From Trifolium pratense (taxonomy: Eukaryota > Streptophyta > Magnoliopsida > Fabales > Fabaceae): DNA of 64,000 nt. The stretch covers positions 27,238,337-27,302,336 of the forward strand of contig NC_060064.1 in the NCBI RefSeq assembly GCF_020283565.1. The letters run 5' to 3'. The translations under genes and the position numbers were made by a program. This document shows, piece by piece, positions 35,942 through 44,705 of the stretch; the stretch's first letter is position 1; every line of letters begins with the position of its first letter. The notes below the pieces were generated by a model that worked only from the letters and a program-made list of their open reading frames with translations, was not told where the DNA came from and ran no database searches.

Positions 35942-36574
35942 TTTTTGATTTTATTCTACATGTCATTCACAAAACCTCTATTTATAACAATAATTTAGGT
36001 CCTATTTCTTCTCCTCTTTCTCCTCTTCCTCCTCTAATCCTAGCCGTCACCACTTTTTCTCTTCTTCTTGATCTACTAGAGAGGGGTGATTTAGGGTCAA
36101 TTTAGACCAAAAATCACCCCTCCAAATTGTTTTTCTTTCTATTTTAATTAAATAAGTGTGATTTTTTACATATATTTAGTATTTCTTTTGTTTGTTTTTG
36201 TGATTTCATCATCTTTGTTTTGATTTTTCCGTCTTAGTGCGGAGTATCCCGTCTTAGTGCGGAGTATTGTCATCCCGTCTTGGTAGGGTGTTCATTTGTT
36301 TCAGGTTGAAGGATTAAGGTTGATTCAGTGCAGATCCAATCAATGACTTTGGTGCCATCAACGCTACAGATCCGGAGGCATGGATATTCCGGAAACTTCA
36401 ATATAGTCAAATATGTAGGCTTATGCAATATGCCGTTTTATGCTATTAAGACAGATGCTGTGAGTTTGTTCGCAAATTCATCCTTTTTGTTTTTAGCGAT
36501 TTTGAATTTGTATTACATCGATGTACTCTTATCAATTTGAATGAATGAATACCTTTTATTTAGTAAAAAAAAAA
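35942..36574 (+). mobile_element. non-coding retroposon, about 630 bases, with poly-A and TSD
   Basis: Flanked by AAGTTAACTTTT at 35930-35941 and 36575-36586 and ending in a poly-A run. The last 115 bases match the truncated insertion at 12833-12970 ('GATGCTGTGAGTTTGTTCGCA', 'GAATGAATACCTTTTATTTAGT'). The 5' half is pyrimidine-rich (CTTCTCCTC runs), with a direct repeat 'CCCGTCTTAGTGCGGAGTAT' near 36229 and 36250. No reverse transcriptase reading frame. Left border slightly ambiguous because of a T run. Confidence 0.75.
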
Positions 36575-37100
36575 AAGTTAACTTTTGAACATGAGTGCTG
36601 GTGAAAAAAGTTTTAAAATGGGGTAATATGAAAAAACTGGGTGGTGCAAAAAGCCACACCAATTCGGTATCCAAAATATATACTTGCATATTTGATGTTT
36701 TCAAAGTCCATTTGTAATTCAAAGATCAATACTAAATCCATATATAGAGAATTTCTTTTGGCGCCCCTTGTCTATCTCGCTGCCCTCTTATTTTATAATT
36801 TTGTCCTTCTGTCAATTAAGTAGCGGATGTTATGAAATTGAGAATTTTGCGACTGCCGTCCGCTACTCAAGTAGGGGATCAATCGGCTTTCAAATATGCA
36901 TCAGAACATTTAATTTCAATGTCTTTTAGAGTTTATGATAACAAATTAAGTACATTTACTATTATGTTAATGTAATCTCAAAAAGATTAGAGGATCATAC
37001 TTGAGAAAATAAAAATTACTATTATGTTAATGTAATAACAAAAAGATTAGTTTTATGTGTTCTATTATTAAAAATTATACAACTAGTTTTCGTTGTTGCT

Positions 37101-37145
37101 TAGTGTGTGCGCGCGCACGCATGTGTGCATGAGTGCGTGCGTGAG
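37101..37145. repeat. alternating purine-pyrimidine microsatellite
   Basis: GTGTGTGCGCGCGCACGCATG-type tract. A diverged counterpart lies at 42182-42225 in a duplicated flank. Confidence 0.8.
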
Positions 37146-38239
37146 TTAAAATAAATAATTATATAATTAACATAAATAAATTGTAAAATAGGATTAGACT
37201 GTGATGATCTTGATGGTGAAATTTATTTGTAGAATTTATAGTTACTAAAAGAAAATTTGATATTTTCAAGGGGTAAAATCCCCAAGTAAAAGTAAGAAAC
37301 CTTGGGAAACTTGAATTTAACATGGAATTTGTGAGGGGTAAGACATTTTCTTTAGGAACACTATTTGACCTATAGGTTACCATGCAGTAGCACTAAGATC
37401 CAATTAGACATGTTTGTATTATATCGGTGTGGAATTTATGGTTATCAATTTTTATGCCTTTTCCTTGCGCCAATTTGATAGAGAATGCAAAATCAAGGGC
37501 ACCGTGAACTTTATCTTTGGATCTGTCGCTGTTGTATTCCAAAAATGCACAATATTGGTCAAGAAAGGGTTGTCATATCTCAACCTAAGGAGGAAAATTT
37601 GACGGACTTGTAAGTTTCAACTGATTTCTCATTTCAGTTTTGCAACATCTTTACATATCCTGACCTTTTACCTTCAATTAAATCTATCTCAACATTCCTT
37701 GGAAGACCATGGAAACCATATATTCCACAATAGTTTTCATGCAATATTACATAGGCAATGTGTTGAGCCCAAAAAGATGGTTGGAGTGGAAGCTATCCCA
37801 AAATTTAGACAAATTACTATGGTGAATATAGGAATTATGGAACAAAGACACAAAACATAGTGATCAAATGACAATGGTACGACGGTGAAACGAAAGACGC
37901 TAGGCAAGCTATAAACTTTACAATCACTAGTAGAAATATGACATATTATTTAAGGATTTTACATATGTGGAACAAATGTCAGATGTGAAAAGGAATATGG
38001 AGTTGTGTTTACATCTGGCTTCAATATCCACAGAAGTGAAAAATACACGCACACAACTTTTTACATCTGGTCATAATATCCCCTGAAGCAAACCTGAACG
38101 CGGTGGCAATTCTGTAATTATAGTAAAATTTGTCTAATATAATTTTCCATCTGACCAAAATATCCCCGGATGTAAAAAGTCTGAATGTTGTAAAAAAAAA
38201 CTATCTCACCTAATAAAAAAAACCATCTCACGCTACTTT

Positions 38240-38640
38240 ACATGATTGTGATATCTCCCTCTCTCTCTCAAAATCGATCGCGAACTGAATCTCGTTTCAC
38301 TGAACCCTAGCAGAATCAAGGCTCCAATCGGTCGCCTCCAATCCCTTTCAGAATCCCTTTCACTGAATCGAAATCTCTCTCTCACGCTATCAGATCTCTC
38401 TCTCACACTTCGTGGTCGATCTCTCTCTCACGCTATCGGATCTCTCTCTCACACTTCGTGGTCGATCTCTCTCACTATATCTCTCGAACTCGTCATCTCT
38501 CTCAATGATGAATCGCGAACCCTAGACTCCAATCCCTTTCACTGAATCACAAATTCAAATCCCTAATTGCATAATCAAGGCTCACTGATCCCTAATTGCA
38601 GAATAAAGGCTCACTGAACCCTAGTATGTATTTTATGTAA
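38240..38640. repeat. CT-rich subterminal block of the CACTA element
   Basis: Repeats of 'ATCTCTCTCTCACGCTATC' and 'ACTTCGTGGTCGATC', then two copies of 'ATCCCTAATTGCA.AATCAAGGCTCACTGA'. Looks like a leader or promoter region that may also have been acquired. No coding region. Confidence 0.5.
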
Positions 38641-38859
38641 GTGTGATCTAATGATGAGTTTTAAGTGTTTGTTACCATGTAAATATTTTTCAAATGATTC
38701 TGATCTCACCCACTAACATTCTAGCATTTCTAATTTTAATTAGAATCATTGCAATTTTTTTGATGTTGTTATTGCAATATTTCTAGTTATGTGACTCTGA
38801 ATGTGTTTCCATGTAAATGTAAATGAATAACAAGTCTTAGAGTTGTAGTTGGTTTTGGG

Positions 38860-39010
38860 CAAACAACTTAATTAAGTGCTTATTGAATAAATTTTTATAT
38901 GATAAGCCATAAGTTGTTTTCATATTAGTGCTTAGCTGTTTTTATAAGCTATATCTTGAAGAGTTTATTGAAGTACGCTGAAAAGAGCTTATAGACATGA
39001 TAGGTTGTTT
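38860..39010. mobile_element. MITE fragment inside the CACTA element
   Basis: Blocks 'AGTGCTTATTGAATAAATTTTTATATGATAAGC' (parts) and 'TAAGCTATATCTTGAAGAG..TTATTGAA' match the MITE at 25405-25655 and 56105-56345. Borders approximate. Confidence 0.45.
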
Positions 39011-39042
39011 GTTTCCATGTAAATGTAAATGAATTCCATTAT

Positions 39043-39355
39043 AGGTATATGGTGTGGATATCAGGCAGGCGGCATGGTTTAGTGCCGTTCCATGGGTTGT
39101 GATGGCTATCATGAATTACCTTGCTGGCTTTTGGTCAGATATGATGATACAAAGTGGTACAAGTGTGACTTTGACTCGTAAAATTATGCAGGTATGTCAA
39201 TACACTTGTGTGCATTAGTTTTAATGGATAATGCTAATTCTGAGCTTTCACTGCAGTCCATTGGTTTTGTTGGTCCTGGACTTAGCCTCATTGGTTTAGC
39301 AACAGCAAAAAACCCCTCGGTTGCGTTGCTTCTGTTTGGCTTACATTAACCTTTG
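39043..39355 (+). pseudogene. captured PHT4-type (SLC17) anion/phosphate transporter fragment
   Basis: Two exon-like pieces separated by a GT..AG intron. The first, 39043-39191, reads YGVDIRQAAWFSAVPWVVMA and ends TLTRKIMQ; the second, from about 39257, reads SIGFVGPGLSLIGLATAKNP. These match the middle transmembrane region of plant PHT4/ANTR transporters (QAAWFSAVPW and RKIMQ are conserved there). A stop follows soon after, so no function is expected. Confidence 0.8.
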
Positions 39356-39794
39356 GCTTGAAATTGTTATGAACCTTTATTACATCACCCTGTGTGGCAG
39401 CCGGTAAAAGATAAATCTGGTAGCTATATGTTTGGTTTAGAATTTGGTAATTCCATTTGCTAGTATAGGAACTAAATTGGTGAGCTTCTATGTTGGACAT
39501 TTGAACGAACCTATTTGAATATAATTGGCCAAGCTTTACTTTGGTGGTATTATAAACGCTGGCGAAACCCTTCAGTGGAATTTTATGGAACTTGGGCTAA
39601 TACATACAACACATTGGAATTGACTATTAGATTATATGGAATTTTTACTATTGGTAGTGGTATGTATGACTATGGGTAAAATAGGGTGAAATATGTGCAA
39701 AATAGGGTGTATGCATGTGAATTTTTGTTCAATTTTTATATATTTTATTTTTTATGACACAATTTTCACCATAGTAATTATCAATTATATTTCA

Positions 39795-40467
39795 GTTGAA
39801 TATAGGTGGTTTGAGGCAACATGTTGGACCGATTGACAAGTATTGCTATATTGTTAGCAACGATAGATGCAAGCTGAAAAAGTGTCGCCAGGAGCGTAAG
39901 AAGAGTTGCCCTGTTGTCCGAACCGGTAAGATCCAGTTTTGGCCGAATATTTTCTAAACTTCTAGTTGATGGATGTGGGGTTTACATGATGAGTTTGTTA
40001 TGCATTGGTGTAGAAATGTCCTTTTGAAGCTATCCAGATTATCAACTTGCCAAAAGATTTGGACAAATATACCACTTACAGATATGGTCCTAATACTTGT
40101 AAGCTACACAGGTGTGTCATTTAGCCGTGTTTTCCTCAAAAGTCTGTTAATATGTTTTTCTTTGGCTTTTTATTAATAGAGTTTTAACGTAGGTTGCCGG
40201 TTCCAAGGCTGGGACAAGTGCTTGGTTTGGTTGGGACAATTGGAATTGGAAAGTTGAAGCCAAAACTTGGGACGTTTCACCGTAAGAACCAAAATTAGCC
40301 CCCTGTTTTTTTTTTCTTTTGTGGACACATGTTCTTGGTTTATTGCATTCATTTTAACTTTGCTTTTCGTTTGCAGAACCCCCCTGATTGGCAGGAAATT
40401 TTGACCTATTTTCGAGGATCTGAATTGCAGAGTTACTTTACTCGCATTCTAGAAGATGATTTGAAGG
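39795..40467 (+). pseudogene. captured ABCE1/RLI (RNase L inhibitor) fragment
   Basis: Four exon-like pieces in the original order: [19 protein letters not shown] (about 39860-39924), AIQIINLPKDLDK-like and YRYGPNTCKLHR (about 40026-40112), LPVPRLGQVLGLVGTIGIGK (about 40192-40252), and [18 protein letters not shown] up to LEDDLK (about 40378-40467). This is the N-terminal Fe-S region and first ATPase domain start of ABCE1, the ribosome-recycling factor. Part of the Fe-S region is missing. The Walker A ends at GK and jumps straight to LKPKLG, losing the Ser/Thr and following helix. Confidence 0.85.
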
Positions 40468-40620
40468 TGATGTCTATGTCCTTATTCAATATCATTATGT
40501 ATATGTACATATGTAGAGATAGCTGGTGATGTCTATGTCCTTATTCAATATCATTATGTATATGTACATATGTAGAGATAGCTGGTGATGTCTATGTCCT
40601 TATTCAATATTATTAAGTAC
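40467..40620. repeat. 59-base tandem duplication inside the CACTA element
   Basis: The unit beginning GTGATGTCTATGTCC and ending GAGATAGCTG is present twice perfectly (from 40467 and 40526) and a third time shortened (from about 40585). Confidence 0.75.
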
Positions 40621-41040
40621 ATATTTAGAGATAGCTTAATGATTTAGACTTGGTGACTGGGTGAACGAATGATTACACGTTTCTCTAATCTGTATTTTAT
40701 ACTTGGTATTTTTTTACTAATTGGTTTTTCTGTTTTCTTTTAATTGGACCATCTATCAATTATTATTTGATGTTATAGGTTATGAACCTAGTCTCGTAGA
40801 ATTTCTTTAATTGAGAAGGGATATACTAATTCATAGTAATAGCATATCATGTTGACACTGACATTAACTGGAATATGATTGTGAATTGTGAGTGTGTATG
40901 GCAATGCTATATAGAAGTACCTATTGGTAGGTGATTCATAAGAAACTACAACATAGATACCAGTAATGTAAGTTCATTTTTGGTACTTGGTTATCATTGG
41001 ATGCATGATTTTTGCTCTGACCTATGTCTATTTCATGCAG

Positions 41041-41440
41041 GCATTGTGTGCTCAGTCTTCTGTTGTTGGTATGAAAGGTGCTAGTTAGGCAGTGGAAGCT
41101 ACGAATAAGGTAGCATAGTTTATGAATGTATGAAAGTTAGTTGACAGTATGAAAGCTGCTTGCTCTGTTGCACCAGCAAACATTAAGGAGGACTTGGATA
41201 ATGACACAGACTCGGTTCAAAAATTGTTATGACTTAGCTGCTGTTTGGATAAATGATTCATTTACCATACATTAATTAACATATTGTAGTTATTTACATA
41301 TTGTAGGTGTTCAATGATCCCACGGCATTAACAGAGGAGGAGTACGATTTGTGAGACCGTTGAGCAACTTGTTTTCTTGACCTATATAATCCTGAGGTAG
41401 ATTATGATGATGCCGACGAGAAAGATTAGGAGCTAGCTAG
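41041..41440 (+). pseudogene. third captured gene piece, family not recognised
   Basis: With stops, frames read ALCAQSSVVGMKGAS, AVEATNKVA, KLVDSMKAACSVAPANIKED and, after an apparent intron, VFNDPTALTEEEYDL and YNPEVDYDDADE. The acidic C-terminal character, the plausible intron (about 41222-41308, ending TAG) and exon-like phasing suggest the 3' end of a real plant gene. I could not name the family. Confidence 0.45.
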
Positions 41441-42045
41441 GTTTGTGTGAAGTTACAATGGACTAGTTATGATGATGTTTTAATTTGTATTTTGAATGGA
41501 TTAGTAGTAATTATTATGATGTTTTGTATTTTGGATTTCACTGGTTGTACTTTAATGACATTATTACAATACGTTGAATGTTGAATGTGGCTATGGATGT
41601 TGAATGTTGAATTTTAGTATTATGTTCTTGATGCAAGTTATGTTATATTGTTGGCATTGTGGGTTAGATTTTTTAGATAAAAAAAAAAAGGATTTAAAAT
41701 ATATATAAAAAAGCGCAGATTTTTCAAAAAAAATAAATAAATAAAGTTAAGATTTCACATCTGGTTGACTTGGTCAGATGTAAAAAGTCCAATTTAATTT
41801 TAAAAAAATAATATTTGATTTTCGCCTTGGTCAGAGGTAAAAAGTGCTTTTTTACATCTGACTACGCCAGATGTAAAATGTGTATACTTACTAAGTCTCG
41901 TGCGCCTACATCTGAAATTGTTCAGATGTAAAAAGTGGTTTTCGCCAGATGTAAAATAGCTTTTTTCTACTAGTGAATGTTACATTTATATCGGAGAACC
42001 TATGGTTGTTTTCAACTGGACATACCGTTCATTATGGAAATCGAG

Positions 42046-43384
42046 GATATACTTGAGAGAATAACAATTACTATACTTGAGAGAATATAATTACTATTAT
42101 TTTCTAATGTAATCACAAAAAAATAGTTTTATGCATACTATTATTAAAAATTATATAACTTATTTTTGTTTTGTTGCTTAGTGTTTGTGTGTGTATGCAC
42201 GCATGCATGCGTGGGTGTGTGCGTTAAAATAAATAAGTTATATAGTATGTATATAAAGTGTGTGAACTATTATTCTCGTGAACAAAACTCAGTTAGTAAA
42301 AATACTACATATAATATGTAGAGATCGAAATTCGAACATTGATATTATCCATTTTTTTCACTTAAAAAATAAAATTCTAGCAACTAAACAATTTAATATA
42401 AAAAAAGTGTGTGAACTATTCATCACAAACTAACAATTTATTAACAAAATTAACAAATTCTAACTAACTCGTAAGTTCGAACTAACTTCTAACTTTCTAA
42501 GTGACAAACTAGTCACTAGTCAATCATATTTCTATAAGGACCAACATTCACACTTCACCGTTGGAAGATACCTTAATCCAAATTAAATTAAATTAAATAA
42601 AGGACCACATGAAAAGTGGTACATTTGTCCTAAATTGAAAGCATGCTGTTGAATGAAAGGAACAATATATAGACATCGCTACATATATAGCATATAAATA
42701 AGTTAAATTAGATTATATACAAAATAATAAATAAATTGAACGAGAATGAGCTAAGAATGACGGAACAATGACTTCAGTGTATAAATATGTACATATGTTA
42801 TAACTTGGATTTAAGTACAAAATTCTATATTTTGGTTATTTTTTAAGTAAAAAAGATTTACTAAGCATCAAGCGAGACACTCTAAAGTCTAATCCCAATT
42901 AGGTGACACCAAAACCTAACTATCCCACCAATCGTCATCAGTTGGTTCAGTGGTGATTGGCGCTGAATTTGGTAGGAAGGACCGCGGTTCGATCCACCGC
43001 AACTGCGATCGGGAGGGGTTAGAACCACTGATGCCAGAACTGACCCCCGACCAAATTAAACTGGTGGTGAAAAACCAAAAAAAAAAAAATACTAACTATC
43101 CCATATTATAAATTAAACAAAATATATTAGAGAAAACAAAAGAAAAATACAAACATAAGAGACAAACACAAAAACCCCATGAAGAAAAATAAAATCAACC
43201 GAACCTAAAGTAAAAAATGATCCTACCTATTTCGGCTAAATTCTTCTAAAATGAAACATGGTGAAAGTCCATGTATAATTTCTTTTTGTATAAATATAAT
43301 TTTGAAGATGAAATGACTAATAAAAGAGACATTTATGGAAGTGTTTGAAATTTTAATATATTCAAAGACAAATATTACAACAAA
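42046..43384. other. intergenic with duplicated PME flank
   Basis: 42055-42240 resembles 37005-37160 (shared 'TACTTGAGA.AATA', 'ATTATTAAAAATTATA.AAC', 'GTTGCTTAGTGT' then a GT/GC-rich microsatellite and 'GTTAAAATAAATAA'). The rest is AT-rich and contains the SINE at 42928-43091. Confidence 0.5.
42928..43091 (+). mobile_element. tRNA-derived SINE, family B, with 12-bp TSD
   Basis: Best-preserved copy in the window: A box 'TGGTTCAGTGG', B box 'GGTTCGATCC' and an A-rich tail. Flanked by CTAACTATCCCA at 42916-42927 and 43092-43103. Confidence 0.9.
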
Positions 43385-44193
43385 GGCTAAATTGCAGTTT
43401 TGGCCCCCCACATTTCATAATTGTGCGATTTTGGTCCCCCACGTTTCAAATGTGCGATTTTGGCCCCCCACGTTTCAAATATGCGATTTTGGTCCCCCAC
43501 ATTTGCCCCATTTTGCATTTCTTGGTCCCCGTTGACTATTTTGACCAAAAAATTGATGACATGAAATATTTTTTACACGTGTCTTAATTGTATTGGCCAA
43601 CCAAAATTTATTATTATTTTTAAAAAAAAAAATAATCAAGGAAAGGTCACGTGATTTTTTTTTTGGGGGGTTAATTTTTTTTTTTCGGCAATGTCCTTTT
43701 GTATAATGAATGAATATTTTGAATTTGAAATATTTTGAATTATGATTTTTTTGTTAAACCAATTAATGAGACCAAGTTTTTAGATTCTGGTTTTTCAATA
43801 TAGCATAATCAATTCTTGAAACCAATTAATGAGAATTTGGTAGAAGCAAGTGCATCAACATAATATTTGTGGTGGAGAATAATGTTCTTGAAAAAGTCAT
43901 GTGACCTATCCTTTTTTTTTTTAAAAAAAATAATAATAAATTTTGGTTGACCAATACAATTAAGACACGTGTAAAAAATATTCCATGTCATCAATTTTTT
44001 GGTCAAAATAGTCAACGGGGACCAAGAAATGCAAAAGAGGGCAAACGTGGGGGACCAAAATCGCACATTTGAAACGTGGGGGGCCAAAATCGCACAATTA
44101 TGAAACGTGGGGGGCCAAAATCGCACATTTGAAACGTGGGGGGCCAAAATCGCACAATTATGAAACGTGGGGGGACAAAACTGCAATTTAGCC
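43385..44193. mobile_element. MITE with 9-bp TSD and internal tandem repeats (Mutator-like)
   Basis: 809 bases. Starts GGCTAAATTGCAG and ends CTGCAATTTAGCC, flanked by TACAACAAA at 43376-43384 and 44194-44202. Arms of about 280 bases include tandem units 'CCCCCCACGTTTCAAATGTG' and 'GCGATTTTGG', then 'TAGTCAA..GGGGACCAAG' and 'ACACGTGTCTTAATTGTATT'. The reading frames on both strands (PPTFHNCAIL repeats) are only translations of the tandem units. Confidence 0.9.
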
Positions 44194-44288
44194 TACAACA
44201 AATTATACTTCTGAAAGCTAAAATAGTGGTTTATCCAATCAGAACGAGTTTTCCAATCTACTTTTAAGTCCCCAATAATAGACTCGAA

Positions 44289-44705
44289 TTTTTAAAACTC
44301 ACCACCACCAAAAAAGGAGTCACATTCAAATTTTTTATTACGTTAATCATGACTGATCGACGTTGTACATTACATTCAATAATATTATTGATTTATTAAA
44401 TGTATATAATATTTGAATTATTAAAAATTATATGTTTGTATATAATAAATTCTTTAATACGTTAATCATGACTAATCGACGTTGTACATTACATTCAACG
44501 TCGATCAGTCATTGATTTATTAAATGTATTTAATATCATTTTTAAAACTCACCACCACCAAAAAAGGAGTCACATTCAAATTTTTTATTACGTTAATCAT
44601 GACTGATCGACGTTGTACATTACATTCAATAATATTATTGATTTATTAAATGTATATAATATTTGAATTATTCAAAATTATATGTTTGTATATAATAAAT
44701 TCTTT
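44289..44705. repeat. 167-base direct duplication, 250-base period
   Basis: 44289-44455 and 44539-44705 are identical except one base (A at 44423, C at 44673). The spacer (44456-44538) is itself a partial rearranged copy with 'ACGTTAATCATGACTAATCGACG' pieces. A recent local duplication. Confidence 0.85.

Larger units (their letters stand above)
34836..37430. other. intergenic
   Basis: RABA5 3' flank, then a degenerate repeat of about 30 bases near 35240-35375 ('CCGGAAGATAT.TCCCG.TAAAATTTG', about four units, also one at about 100-115), a retroposon at 35942-36574, and a G/T/C/A dinucleotide-rich block at 37101-37145. No intact gene. Confidence 0.45.
37925..41975. mobile_element. non-autonomous CACTA transposon, 4051 bases, with captured gene pieces
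   Basis: Starts CACTAGTAGAAA and ends TTTCTACTAGTG, perfect 12-bp inverted ends allowing one extra base, flanked by the 3-bp duplication AAT (37922-37924 and 41976-41978). Both ends carry many subterminal copies of 'TTTTTACATCTGG' or its complement 'CCAGATGTAAAA', typical of CACTA elements. No transposase was recognised. The interior holds exon-like pieces of a PHT4-type transporter (39043-39355), of ABCE1/RLI (39795-40467) and of an unidentified gene (41041-41440), and an inner MITE copy. Confidence 0.9.
37430..42045 (+). pseudogene. pectinesterase (PME) remnant split by a CACTA transposon
   Basis: Piece 1 (about 37456-37602) reads FYAFSLRQFDRECKIKGTVN then FIFGSVAVVFQ, the pectinesterase block around the catalytic FGxxAVVFQ motif; the usual Asn and Ala of FGNAAVVFQ are replaced by Ser and Val. 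Piece 2 (about 37675-37924) reads STFLGRPWKPYS with the conserved LGRPWK, then VFMQYYIGNV and YYGEYRNYGT. Piece 3 (41976-42045) reads NVTFISENLWLFSTGH, the C-terminal segment. A CACTA element sits between pieces 2 and 3. An in-frame TGA and frameshifts in piece 2 and the lack of the N-terminal half show a dead gene. PMEs de-esterify cell-wall pectin. Confidence 0.82.

Noticed and set aside
42928..43091. Possible tRNA genes at sites with A and B boxes (also 17657, 32397, 54368, 62140)
   Set aside because: No cloverleaf can be formed and A-rich tails with target duplications show that the best copies are SINEs.
43335..44186. Cysteine/proline repeat proteins on both strands
   Set aside because: They are the tandem units at the two inverted arms of a MITE.
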